A DNA stretch of 64,000 nucleotides from Patescibacteria group bacterium. GTDB taxonomy: Bacteria > Patescibacteriota > Patescibacteriia > Patescibacteriales > Patescibacteriaceae. The notes under the pieces are model-generated. The model did not search any database and was not told the origin of the DNA. It saw nothing but the letters and a program-made list of their open reading frames with translations. Location: assembly GCA_030583705.1 (NCBI GenBank), contig CP129471.1, positions 672,506 to 736,505 of the forward strand, read 5' to 3'. Each line of letters opens with the position of its first letter. Within the stretch, counting starts at the first letter, position 1. Positions 1 to 8,326 of the stretch are shown one piece after another. Made by a program: the position numbers and the translations under genes.

Positions 1-339
1 TAAACCTATTTCTTTGTCTTCTTCCATTAAACAATAAAGTTCGGTAAACATATCGGGAAAAGCCATGGTATCCGGATTCATGATAAAAAGATAATCCCCC
101 GAAGCTCTCCTTAAACCAAGATTATTACCACCACCCATACCCAAGTTTTTTTCACTTTGGATAAAGATTGTTTTGGGATATTGCCAGGCGATAATTTCCC
201 CTATGGTCTCGTCTGAATTGTTATCCACCACAATTACCTCTTTATGTAAATCGCCAAAATCAGCCTCTTCTATAGATTTAAGACAGTTAAGTGTTAATCC
301 CTTACTCTTATAGTTAACAATAATAATTGATATATCCAT
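1..339 (-). CDS. Glycosyltransferase family 2, partial (C-terminal part beyond the window edge)
   Basis: The gene starts at an ATG at 339 and runs off the left edge, giving about 113 residues. The N-terminus begins MDISIIIVNYKS, followed by VVDNNS and a glycine-rich nucleotide-binding stretch. A DXD-like FIMNPDT completes the pattern of a GT-A fold family-2 glycosyltransferase. Such enzymes transfer a sugar from a nucleotide donor, here presumably to a surface glycan on the cytoplasmic face of the membrane. It lies 9 bases downstream of another family-2 enzyme, so the two are probably cotranscribed. Donor and acceptor cannot be told. Confidence 0.85.
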   Translation of the reverse strand, partial: MDISIIIVNYKSKGLTLNCLKSIEEADFGDLHKEVIVVDNNSDETIGEIIAWQYPKTIFIQSEKNLGMGGGNNLGLRRASGDYLFIMNPDTMAFPDMFTELYCLMEEDKEIGL

Positions 340-348
340 AAAGCTAAA

Positions 349-1398
349 TTACCACCTGATTAAAAATTTTACAAGTCGCCAATAAAGGGCAAAAAAAGGA
401 TTAATCATTCTCAGCTTCCAATCATCAATTTCTTGGTACCAAATATGTCCGCTGATCATTTTTATAATTTCTCTGTCTTTAACTAAGCGAGTTTTCTGTA
501 TGGCTCGTCTCGCTTTAATTAAATACCGCCAAGTTTTAGGGGAAAGAAAATAAGCCCAAACCCTTAATTTTTCTCTCCACCAGCCACTCTTAAGAGCAAA
601 AAGACCTAATCCAAATTCCATTAAAACCAGGGCTGGTATAATTAAAACAATGGTTAGACAATGATAATTTTTAAAAATTGTAATTAAGCGATTGCGATCC
701 ATCCAATAATATTTTTTAACCGAACGAGCAAACTCATAATTATGAAAAACCAAGGCCCTAGGTTCAAGTCGGCAAGTCCAGCCTCTAAGCCATAAACGCC
801 AACCCAAATCTTCGTCTTCATTATACATCCACATTTCTTCATCAAAAAGACCGACTTCTTTTAAAGCCTTGACCCTTAAAATAACCGCTGCCCCAGAAGG
901 GTAAAAGATATCGCACACATCTTTAGGCAAGGTAGATAAAGGCTCTCTGTAACCTAGACAATAACCAAAACCAAGGAAATGGGATATGTTGCCAACACTG
1001 TTAAGAAGATGTCTATCCGGGTGAAGTAATAAGGCTGCCTGTATAGCACCAGCCTTAATATCAGAGTCCATAGCTTTAACCAAAGACTCCAAAGCCTTTG
1101 GTTCGATCTCGGTGTCCATATTAAAAAGTACGGCGTATTCATAATTTTTTTCAATTATTTCATGCAAGGCCGCATTATTACCACCGGCAAAACCGGCGTT
1201 ATCATTAAGTCTTTTAATAATCGCCTCAGGTGCCTCTTGGCGCAAAAAAGCAAAACTTTCTTCACTTGTTTCGTTGTCTATTAGATAAAGATCAAAGTCA
1301 ATAAAAGTCTGCGATCTTAAAGACGACAAACAAGCAGCCAAGTATTTTTTGGCATAATCTTTATAATTGGGACTAATAACTACCGCGACTTTTTTCAT
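349..1398 (-). CDS. Glycosyltransferase family 2, membrane-associated
   Basis: A 349-residue protein with a GT-A domain over roughly the first 230 residues. It shows LIDNETS, a glycine/asparagine-rich NDNAGFAGGNN, and the DXD-like FNMDTE. WMYNEDEDLGWRLWLRGW is the conserved acceptor-side block of rhamnosyltransferase-like GT2 proteins. A hydrophobic stretch near residues 250-270 could anchor it to the membrane. It belongs to a run of four GT2 genes beside the dTDP-rhamnose genes, so glycan chain extension is the likely role. Linkage specificity is unknown. Confidence 0.85.
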   Translation of the reverse strand: MKKVAVVISPNYKDYAKKYLAACLSSLRSQTFIDFDLYLIDNETSEESFAFLRQEAPEAIIKRLNDNAGFAGGNNAALHEIIEKNYEYAVLFNMDTEIEPKALESLVKAMDSDIKAGAIQAALLLHPDRHLLNSVGNISHFLGFGYCLGYREPLSTLPKDVCDIFYPSGAAVILRVKALKEVGLFDEEMWMYNEDEDLGWRLWLRGWTCRLEPRALVFHNYEFARSVKKYYWMDRNRLITIFKNYHCLTIVLIIPALVLMEFGLGLFALKSGWWREKLRVWAYFLSPKTWRYLIKARRAIQKTRLVKDREIIKMISGHIWYQEIDDWKLRMINPFFALYWRLVKFLIRW

Positions 1399-1469
1399 AT
1401 AATATAATATCCTTTAAAATTATACCTTAAACTTATACAGTAAAGTCTTAATAACAAAATATAAATTAA

Positions 1470-2330
1470 TTAAGCCTCTTTTTCTTCTTTACTCTCCCCA
1501 CTCTTTAAAATTCTGGTTAACAATAGTCCGAAGAACCAAGCAAGCTTAAGTAACCAAACCCTCCAACCAGGCTGCCATTTTTTAAAATAAGTCAGCTGGC
1601 TATCTTTAAAATATTTCTGCGCCTTTAAACGTGGTAAACGGTTAAAACTTTGCCCGACATAATCAATGGCTTTAACGGATGAAGTATACCAAACTTGTCC
1701 GCCTCCCTCCTTAACTGTCCGACAGTAATCCACTTCCTCAAACCAAAGAAAATATCTTTCATCCAAAAGACCATACTTTTCCAAAGTTCTTTTAGGTAGT
1801 ACAAAAAACGAACCGCGCAGAGAATCAACAACCCTGTCTTGATTATAATCAAAGCCAGCGCAAAGATAACGGTTAAGAACAGAGGGTACAAGATGCGGAA
1901 TCTTTAAAATAATCATTAGTTGATCAAAAAAGGTCGGGAACCGTCTAACTTGTGATACAAGTTTATCCTCTTCATTAAGTAGTTTAACTCCAACCACGTC
2001 AGCTTGATCATTATTCTTTAGCCAATTCTTAAGATCAATAAGCGTCTCGGGGAAAACTTTCATATCTGGATTTAAAAGAATAATATTATCACCTTTAGCT
2101 ATTTTAATCCCAATATTTGAAGCTTTGGCAAAACCCAAGTTTTCTTGGTTAGCTACTAGCTTAACTTCAGGCCAATCTCTTGCTAAAAAATCTTTAGTGC
2201 TATCAATTGAAGCATTATCCACTACGATTATTTCATAATCAAGCTCTCCTACACTTTCTTTTAAAGAAGCTAAATTAGCCGGTAACTGTACCCGACTGTT
2301 ATAACTCACGATGACTATAGAAAAGTCCAT
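1470..2330 (-). CDS. Glycosyltransferase family 2, rhamnosyltransferase-like
   Basis: A 286-residue protein beginning MDFSIVIVSYNS, typical of GT2 enzymes. Visible motifs are VVDNAS, ENLGFAKASN, LLNPDMK (DXD-like metal and nucleotide site) and FLWFEEVDYCRTV (catalytic-base region). The overall pattern resembles WbbL-type rhamnosyltransferases, which fits the dTDP-rhamnose genes upstream, but specificity is inferred only from context. The C-terminal 30 residues include a hydrophobic WLLKLAWFFGLLL segment suggesting membrane association. Confidence 0.85.
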   Translation of the reverse strand: MDFSIVIVSYNSRVQLPANLASLKESVGELDYEIIVVDNASIDSTKDFLARDWPEVKLVANQENLGFAKASNIGIKIAKGDNIILLNPDMKVFPETLIDLKNWLKNNDQADVVGVKLLNEEDKLVSQVRRFPTFFDQLMIILKIPHLVPSVLNRYLCAGFDYNQDRVVDSLRGSFFVLPKRTLEKYGLLDERYFLWFEEVDYCRTVKEGGGQVWYTSSVKAIDYVGQSFNRLPRLKAQKYFKDSQLTYFKKWQPGWRVWLLKLAWFFGLLLTRILKSGESKEEKEA

Positions 2331-2410
2331 ATTATTTAATCGTAAAATAAGGTTTTAAAATCTAAGTACTTAAAGGCGAAAAATATTAATAAAAATTAAA
2401 AAACTAACAA

Positions 2411-3460
2411 TTAATAGCGTTTTAAGTGTTTAGCGGTTTTTTTAATCGTCAAATAAGAGCTTAACAGATTTTGCTCAAAAAGCAAAACGGCAAAAAACCG
2501 TAAAGTGGCCTGCCAAATAATAAAAATCTTATTAAACCAAGACTGCCTACCCCAATATTTAATCCATAAAAAATGTTGGCCTAAAAAAGCTTGTCTACGA
2601 GCTTCGGGCGAACGTCCTAAACGATTAATAGCTCTTTTAAATAAAGAACCACCAGTAGAAGTGCGATCATGATAAACCACCGCCTCGCTTATTAATTTAG
2701 AGGAAAAACCAGCTAAATGAAGACGATAAACCAGGTCGCAATCTTCTTTATACATAAAAAAGTTTTCATCAAAAAATTGCAGTTCATTTACTTCTTTATT
2801 ACTTTCTTCTTGTTTTTTTCCTTGACTTTCTTCTTGACTGTCTTCTTGATTATCTTTAATATTTTTATTAGCCTCTTCTACCAAAGAAGACAAACGAAAA
2901 AGCCCGGCCGCCCCGGAGGGACCAATAATTGAAGCTTGGTCATACTGTCCGTTATCTATTTCTGCTTGTCCAAGATCAATAAAACGCAAGCCTGGTTTTA
3001 AAACTAAACCGCAAGTGTCTAAAATTTCTGTTTTAAGTTTATTATGAAAATCCCAAACTTTTATTTTAGGAGAGACTGATGATAAAGATTCATCACTCTC
3101 TAAAGCCAAAACTAATTTTTCAAGCATGTCCGGTTCGCACAAAGTGTCCGGATTAATCATTAAAAAATATTTATCTCCTAAGCCAACAGCTTGATTAAGC
3201 ATTATGTTATAGGCTTTCCCAAAACCCAAGTTATCCCCTCTTCTTATAATCTCTACCTGAGAATATTGAGATAATTGAGAGAATTGTTTTAGAATATGAA
3301 TATTCTCATTATCTTCTTCTGGGGTGTTATCAAAAGCTACTAGACGAAAGTTCTTATAAGTTTGTGCTGCCAGGCTTTCCAAAAACGACGGCAAATAAGC
3401 CGCCGTTAAATTACCGTAAGTAATAAAACCGACACCCAAACGGGGTAGTTGTTCGGTCAT
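2411..3460 (-). CDS. Glycosyltransferase family 2 with a hydrophilic insert
   Basis: A 349-residue GT2 enzyme: GVGFITYGN at the N-terminus, FDNTPEE, a GDNLGFGKAYN block, the DXD-like MINPDTL, and FFMYKEDCDLVYRLHLAG. Between the glycine-rich GPSGAAGLFR stretch and the FDENFFMYKED motif sits an unusual insert of about 30 residues rich in Glu, Gln, Asn, Lys and Asp. Homologues normally have a short loop there. The start lies 4 bases after the rmlA stop, which supports cotranscription with dTDP-sugar synthesis. Confidence 0.83.
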   Translation of the reverse strand: MTEQLPRLGVGFITYGNLTAAYLPSFLESLAAQTYKNFRLVAFDNTPEEDNENIHILKQFSQLSQYSQVEIIRRGDNLGFGKAYNIMLNQAVGLGDKYFLMINPDTLCEPDMLEKLVLALESDESLSSVSPKIKVWDFHNKLKTEILDTCGLVLKPGLRFIDLGQAEIDNGQYDQASIIGPSGAAGLFRLSSLVEEANKNIKDNQEDSQEESQGKKQEESNKEVNELQFFDENFFMYKEDCDLVYRLHLAGFSSKLISEAVVYHDRTSTGGSLFKRAINRLGRSPEARRQAFLGQHFLWIKYWGRQSWFNKIFIIWQATLRFFAVLLFEQNLLSSYLTIKKTAKHLKRY

Positions 3461-3464
3461 AAAA

Positions 3465-4190
3465 TTAAAATAATAACTTATCCTTTAATTTTGCTTTAGC
3501 TAGAATTTGTGCCTCCAAAAGACTATCAAAAGTACCAGCGTCCAACCATTCATTTTCTACGGTAGCTACTTCCAGCTCATTCTTATCTAAGTACCAATTA
3601 TGTAGATCAACAATTTCTAATTCACCGCGAGGACTGGGCTTAACTCCTTTAGCCGCCTCAACAACTCGGTTATCATAAATATACAGCCCGGTAATACAAA
3701 GATTGCTTTTAGGCTTAGCGGGTTTTTCTTCAATAGATAAAGCTTTATTATTTTCGTCTATTTCCACTACCCCAAAACGTTCCGGATCATGTACTGGTTT
3801 GGCAAAAATCTTAGCGCCACTCTTAAAAGAAGAAATTTCTTCGGAAAAATCATCTACAAAGATATTATCTCCCAAAATCATAGTAACATCATCTTTTCCG
3901 ATAAAGTGCTCGCCTAAGATAAAGGCGTCAGCCAGCCCCCTTGGTTCATCCTGTATTTCATATTGAAAATACGCCCCAAACTGTCTGCCGGAGCCTAGTA
4001 GATTAAGATAATCACCGGCCTCTGAAGGAGCTACAATAATTAAAATATCCTTAATACCGGCCTTAATTAACGTATTAAGCGGGTAATAAATCATTGGGCG
4101 GTTATAAACAGGCAAAAGACCCTTGCTGGTTACCAAAGTACATGGTCTTAGACGAGTGGCCTTACCGGCCGATAAAACTATACCTTTCAT
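3465..4190 (-). CDS. rmlA: Glucose-1-phosphate thymidylyltransferase (RmlA-like)
   Basis: A 241-residue nucleotidyltransferase that would form dTDP-glucose from dTTP and glucose-1-phosphate, the first step of dTDP-rhamnose synthesis. The N-terminus carries AGKATRLRP, a degenerate version of the usual GGxGTRL signature. It is followed by SKGLLPVYNRPMIYYPL and the metal-binding ILGDNIF. EIQDEPRGLADAF and VEEKP-like sequence (SIEEKPAKPKSN) are also RmlA-like. It is shorter than classical RmlA (about 290 residues) and matches the short form lacking the C-terminal extension. It is separated from rmlD by the AbiE-like pair. Another NDP-sugar product is possible but less likely given the context. 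Confidence 0.85.
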   Translation of the reverse strand: MKGIVLSAGKATRLRPCTLVTSKGLLPVYNRPMIYYPLNTLIKAGIKDILIIVAPSEAGDYLNLLGSGRQFGAYFQYEIQDEPRGLADAFILGEHFIGKDDVTMILGDNIFVDDFSEEISSFKSGAKIFAKPVHDPERFGVVEIDENNKALSIEEKPAKPKSNLCITGLYIYDNRVVEAAKGVKPSPRGELEIVDLHNWYLDKNELEVATVENEWLDAGTFDSLLEAQILAKAKLKDKLLF

Positions 4191-4370
4191 ATAAATAATG
4201 TAAAAAAATATAATATATATAGTAGAATACTAAAATTACTATCTTAATATCCAGCTCTTTATATTATACAACAAATCTTTAAATAATGGAACAAAATAAA
4301 CAATCCATAGCGTAAGACGATACTACCTTAATACCTTAAGTCTTTTTTGTCAATGTTTGTTTGGCAATGT

Positions 4371-5147
4371 TTATTTTGTCAATGTTTTGTATTTTTCCAA
4401 TTTATGTTTTCCCTTTTTATGTTTTTCTTCTTCACCTCGCAACATCATAAGCACTTCTCTTTTTAAAACCTTTCTTATAATTTTAAATTTAGGCAAAGAC
4501 AAAAGATAACTCAAATCCTCTGTGATAATTTTATCGGTTATCTTGTCTTTAATAAAAACATAGAGGTTAGCAAAAAAATCTTGCGCCTCAAAACCTGTTC
4601 GTTCTTTAATTACTTGAACGTTATAATCATAACCCTTTAAAAAGAAGTAGTGAATGTCATAGAGATCTCGACCGGCTAGTTTACCGGTCTTACGATAACG
4701 ATCCATTAAAGCACAAAGCTTATGAGAAAACATAGTTTCCTTAGTTTGGCAAATTAAAATCTTATTAATTTCCATTAACCGCTGAGGCTCATATTGACTC
4801 TTTTGGTAGAGCGGGAAAGAGGCTTCAAGTTTTAAAGTATTACGACCGAAATTTTCATATTTTAAAAAATATTGCAGACCCCTACGACTCTGATCCTTAA
4901 TGGACAAATCCAGGTTTTTAAATATTTTTTCCAATCTTTTTCTAGCTTGTTTAGCCTCAGTTAAAGAACCGGCGAAATCAAAATCCAAGTCAACCGAAAA
5001 ACGATCTAACCAGCCAAGCATAGCGGCACAAGTACCACCTTTAAAATACATTTTTTGAGCAAGATAATCGTCCTCGGCCACCGCCTCCAAAAGTCGGTAC
5101 ATCCAAGCTTTATGAAGATTATCTTGAGAATTAAAAGTCTGCATCAT
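4371..5147 (-). CDS. AbiEii-type nucleotidyltransferase toxin
   Basis: A 258-residue protein with the hallmark nucleotidyltransferase motif near residues 36-57: KGGT, then RFSVDLDFDF, giving the GG(T)...S-x-D-x-D pattern of AbiEii/AbiGii toxins. Members studied biochemically transfer nucleotides to tRNA acceptor ends and so block translation. That activity is family knowledge, not shown here. It overlaps the upstream antitoxin gene by 17 bases, the usual antitoxin-first order of type IV systems. The Lys-rich C-terminus contains short KHKKGKHKLEKYK repeats. The pair lies inside the rhamnose locus and has its own promoter. Confidence 0.85.
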   Translation of the reverse strand: MMQTFNSQDNLHKAWMYRLLEAVAEDDYLAQKMYFKGGTCAAMLGWLDRFSVDLDFDFAGSLTEAKQARKRLEKIFKNLDLSIKDQSRRGLQYFLKYENFGRNTLKLEASFPLYQKSQYEPQRLMEINKILICQTKETMFSHKLCALMDRYRKTGKLAGRDLYDIHYFFLKGYDYNVQVIKERTGFEAQDFFANLYVFIKDKITDKIITEDLSYLLSLPKFKIIRKVLKREVLMMLRGEEEKHKKGKHKLEKYKTLTK

Positions 5148-5649
5148 AATATTTTTTTGAATTAAAATAATTCATATCTTGTTTAGCTCTTTCAACCGTG
5201 GCTGTCCTTACACCGTTTTTAATAATAATACCACTATCATCATAAAGCAGTTCATCTTTCATTTGACGAACACGGTAGGTTGTATTAAGAACAGAAAATC
5301 TTTTTGAGGAATTACTCACTAAAGTTACTTCAAAAGGACGTTGATTAATAATTCCCTCTTCAAAAAGTACTGTTTCACAAGACACATAACCGTAGGTTGA
5401 TAAAGCCTTAAGGCCTAAAAGCCAAGGATGAAGATTTTGTGGTTTTTTAAGAGAATACAGTCCCTTAAAAATTCTATACAAAAAACCACGTTGAACATAA
5501 CGAGCGACCATAATTCTTAAACTCTGTCTATCTGAGATATTCCAAATAGTGGATAAATCTTGCAAAGAAAAAACAACTTCACCAGTTTTAGCTAAATCTG
5601 ACATTCTATCTCCAGCGGAAATCCTTGATTTTATTGGTCTTTTTATCAT
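5131..5649 (-). CDS. AbiEi-type antitoxin / autorepressor
   Basis: A 172-residue protein with an N-terminal winged-helix region around residues 20-70 (LQDLSTIWNISDRQSLRIMVARYVQRG) followed by FKGLYSLKKP, as in AbiEi antitoxins. The C-terminal part is the AbiEi antitoxin domain, ending near RTATVERAKQDM. In characterised systems AbiEi represses its own promoter by binding inverted repeats. Here a perfect 11-bp inverted repeat lies 10 bases upstream of the start codon and overlaps a strong -10. Gene order, overlap and operator agree with a type IV toxin-antitoxin module. Confidence 0.82.
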   Translation of the reverse strand: MIKRPIKSRISAGDRMSDLAKTGEVVFSLQDLSTIWNISDRQSLRIMVARYVQRGFLYRIFKGLYSLKKPQNLHPWLLGLKALSTYGYVSCETVLFEEGIINQRPFEVTLVSNSSKRFSVLNTTYRVRQMKDELLYDDSGIIIKNGVRTATVERAKQDMNYFNSKKYYDADF

Positions 5650-5658
5650 CTTGTTTAA

Positions 5659-5686
5659 TTATAATATACTTATATGTATATTATAA
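5659..5686. promoter_or_regulatory. Inverted-repeat operator of the AbiE-like pair
   Basis: Perfect 11-bp arms, ttataatatac at 5659-5669 and its complement at 5676-5686, are separated by 6 bases. The upstream arm (for minus-strand transcription) covers the -10 hexamer. The position just ahead of the antitoxin start fits a binding site for AbiEi autoregulation. Binding is inferred. Confidence 0.6.
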
Positions 5687-5707
5687 CAAAACTATAGAAT
5701 AAGTCAA
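5680..5707 (-). promoter_or_regulatory. Promoter of the AbiE-like pair
   Basis: On the minus strand TTGACT (5702-5707) is followed after 16 bases by TATAAT (5680-5685). It gives the toxin-antitoxin genes their own transcription inside the polysaccharide locus. Confidence 0.65.
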
Positions 5708-5744
5708 GCTAAGATAAATTTTCTGCAATAACTTTTAATATGGG

Positions 5745-6614
5745 TTATAAGGTTAAATATTCATCAAGAGCCTCCTGCCATGATCTAAGAGGTGGTCTTT
5801 TAGTGTTTAAAAGTATTGAAGAAGTCGGTCTTTTAGCCGGACGATCAAGTTCTTGGGGAGAGATAGGTTTTAGATCTACTTGGGCACCTATTTTTTCATA
5901 AAAATATTTTACTGCCTCATACCAAGTAACCGGACCAGTATTAATTAGATGATAGAAACCAACAGGTAAAGATTCTTCTAAGAGTTGTAAAGAAGCTTCG
6001 GCTAGATCGGGGGTATAGGTAAAACAACTTTTTTCTCCATCAACCACCCTAACCTCTTTTTCCAAAGCTTTATTTTTCATTATTTCAAAAAAACCGGGTT
6101 TAGCCGCCGGGCTATCTGCCTTGGGGCCAAAAAGTTTAGACGTTCTTATTATATAATAACTAAGTCCCATACCAGAAAGACGCACAAGTTCTTTTTCTCC
6201 CTCGACCTTGGTCATACCATAACGGTTAAGCGGTGAGGTTATTGAATTTTCATCATAACCCTCATTATTCTCTTTAGGTGAGCCGCCAAAAACGTAATCT
6301 GAAGAATAGGTAATTAAAGTAGCCGAATTAGCCAAAGCCATCTCCCCTAATTTCTTTACTGTTTCAACATTTAAAAGTTTGGCTTGTGAATAAGCTTCTT
6401 CTGAAACCTCACATTCATCCACTCGGTTATAAGCAACGGTGTTAATTATAACATCAGGCTTTAGTTTATTAATTTTTTTCTGTAATAAAATAAAGTCGGT
6501 AATATCCACCTCCGTACTATCCCAACCAATCATCTTTACTTCGGGTCTAGTAGACGCCAAAGACATCAAGGCTGAGCCAAGATTGCCGCGACTACCAAGG
6601 ATCAGATACTTCAT
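5745..6614 (-). CDS. rmlD: dTDP-4-dehydrorhamnose reductase
   Basis: A 289-residue short-chain dehydrogenase/reductase of the extended type. The Rossmann motif GSRGNLG is at residues 7-13. SSDYVFGG and the catalytic Y132-xxx-K136 (YGMTK) follow, as in RmlD. It would reduce dTDP-4-dehydro-L-rhamnose to dTDP-L-rhamnose with NAD(P)H, the last step of the pathway. Its ATG overlaps the TGA of the preceding 242-residue gene (ATGA), indicating translational coupling in the order rmlC-rmlB-unknown-rmlD. Confidence 0.9.
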   Translation of the reverse strand: MKYLILGSRGNLGSALMSLASTRPEVKMIGWDSTEVDITDFILLQKKINKLKPDVIINTVAYNRVDECEVSEEAYSQAKLLNVETVKKLGEMALANSATLITYSSDYVFGGSPKENNEGYDENSITSPLNRYGMTKVEGEKELVRLSGMGLSYYIIRTSKLFGPKADSPAAKPGFFEIMKNKALEKEVRVVDGEKSCFTYTPDLAEASLQLLEESLPVGFYHLINTGPVTWYEAVKYFYEKIGAQVDLKPISPQELDRPAKRPTSSILLNTKRPPLRSWQEALDEYLTL

Positions 6615-7339
6615 AAATCGTTTTCTTTAAGTAAAGATTCAAGATAAGTTCTTACTTCCAATATTTCATCTAAGTGATTAGCTAATTCAATAACCAAATA
6701 TTTACCAAAAGCCACTGGTGGCAAATGCATTAAATAACGAAGTTGTTTAAGAGAAGATAAGTTTCGGTAGTTAGCCTGAGAGGACATTAAATCACTCCAA
6801 ACTGAAGGCAGTACGGAAATATGGGTAGCTAAGACATCAAAATGATCTAAAACCGCAATGGTTTTTTCATGATTAGCGTGTCGCCTAATTCTTTCTTTTT
6901 CAAAAGCCGCCGCATCCAAAGCCACCCCAGGTACACCTAAAGATCGTAGATTATTTTCTACAAAACCGCTGTCTTGGCTCTTAATCATTGGTCCTTTAAC
7001 ACAAATTAAATGGACATAATGGGGCATGGTTGATAGAAAGCCAGAAAGATTAGCAAAAGAAGGACAGCTAAAAGACTCTGCCTTAAAACGAGTAGATAAA
7101 TAATCAAGTTCCCACTCTTCAGTTCCCTTATCTATCTCTACATAAGGAATTCTTTGCAATTTAGTACCTTCAAGCTGACGATAAAGAGCTCTTCTCTCAT
7201 CTGCTGGTAAATTATCTAAAATCAAGGCTAAACTAGTAACTTTAAATTCATCCAACTGTCCAACAAAAGAACGCCAATCGTTTTTCTCGGAAGCGATTAA
7301 GCCTGGTAGAATATCTATTACTGGTTTTTTGGTTTTCAT
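6611..7339 (-). CDS. Unknown protein coupled to rmlB and rmlD
   Basis: A 242-residue soluble protein that I do not recognise. It has alternating hydrophobic strands and helices (VIDILPGL, TSLALILDNL, YVHLICVKGP, VPGVALDAAAF, TIAVLDHFDVLATHISVLPS, KYLVIELANH). This could be a TIM-barrel of the sugar-phosphate isomerase type, but no diagnostic metal ligands can be assigned with confidence. It overlaps rmlB and rmlD by four bases at each end (ATGA junctions), so it is translated with the rhamnose enzymes. A role in nucleotide-sugar or glycan metabolism is inferred from this placement only. Confidence 0.75.
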   Translation of the reverse strand: MKTKKPVIDILPGLIASEKNDWRSFVGQLDEFKVTSLALILDNLPADERRALYRQLEGTKLQRIPYVEIDKGTEEWELDYLSTRFKAESFSCPSFANLSGFLSTMPHYVHLICVKGPMIKSQDSGFVENNLRSLGVPGVALDAAAFEKERIRRHANHEKTIAVLDHFDVLATHISVLPSVWSDLMSSQANYRNLSSLKQLRYLMHLPPVAFGKYLVIELANHLDEILEVRTYLESLLKENDL

Positions 7340-8322
7340 ATAGTAATTTCTTTACTAACAATCTTAAGCCACTGTTCATTCTCTTTATACCAGTCCACTG
7401 TTTCTTTAAGACCATTGGTAAAATCAATCTTTGGAGACCAATCTAGCTCGCGAGTGGCTTTGGTGTAATCAATAGCATAACGAAAGTCATGGCCCGCGCG
7501 ATCTTTAACAAATTCAAGGGCTTCCTCAGTGCGACCAACTGCCTCGGCGATAGCTTTAGCTACCTCCAAATTACTAAATTGTCGTCCTCCACCCAAGCAA
7601 TAAGTCTCACCAGCGCGACCCTTCATAATAATCGCCTCCAGTCCCTTAATATGATCATTAACATGAATCCAATCTCTTAAGTTCTCTCCATTGCCATAAA
7701 CCGGTAAGCTTTGGTTAGACAAGGCTCTGGTAATTAGGCGAGGGATAAGTTTCTCAGGTAGTTGGTATGGTCCGTAGTTGTTGCCACAATTAGAAATAGT
7801 GGCAGATAAACCGTGGGTATGAATATAAGCACGAACTAAATGATCAGAGGCGGCCTTAGAGGCGCTATAAGAGCTACGAGGAGCATAAGGAGTCTCTTCA
7901 TTAAAGGGTGGATCATCATAAGACAAGGCACCAAAAACTTCGTCAGTAGAAACATGATGAAAACGTATAGCTCTTGGCGAACGAACTGCCGCTTCAAGTA
8001 AGACACGTGTGCCTTCAACATTACTCATAATAAAAACCTGATCAGAATCAATAGAGCGATCTACATGAGATTCCGCAGCAAAATGAACAATCAAGTCAAT
8101 GGCTTTTTCTTTAATAATTTTTTCCACCAAAGAACTATCGCAAATATCTCCTTGGCAAAAAAGATAATTAGGATTATTTTGGAAATCAGCCGTATTCTCC
8201 AAATGTCCGGCATAGGTTAGGGCATCAAGATTAACCAAAAAATCTTTTGGATAATTTTTAAGCCAATGTCTAATAAAGTTTGAGCCTATAAAACCGGCGC
8301 CGCCGGTTACTAAAATATTCAT
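7336..8322 (-). CDS. rmlB: dTDP-glucose 4,6-dehydratase
   Basis: A 328-residue extended SDR. It has the NAD-binding GGAGFIG at residues 7-13, STDEVFG with the catalytic Asp-Glu at about 127-128, and Y152-xxx-K156 (YSASK). NNYGPYQLPEKLIP and NGENLRDWIHVNDH are typical RmlB blocks. It would convert dTDP-glucose to dTDP-4-dehydro-6-deoxyglucose. It starts 4 bases after the rmlC stop and its TGA overlaps the next ATG, so the operon is tight. The length is normal for the family. Confidence 0.94.
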   Translation of the reverse strand: MNILVTGGAGFIGSNFIRHWLKNYPKDFLVNLDALTYAGHLENTADFQNNPNYLFCQGDICDSSLVEKIIKEKAIDLIVHFAAESHVDRSIDSDQVFIMSNVEGTRVLLEAAVRSPRAIRFHHVSTDEVFGALSYDDPPFNEETPYAPRSSYSASKAASDHLVRAYIHTHGLSATISNCGNNYGPYQLPEKLIPRLITRALSNQSLPVYGNGENLRDWIHVNDHIKGLEAIIMKGRAGETYCLGGGRQFSNLEVAKAIAEAVGRTEEALEFVKDRAGHDFRYAIDYTKATRELDWSPKIDFTNGLKETVDWYKENEQWLKIVSKEITI

Positions 8323-8326
8323 AAAA

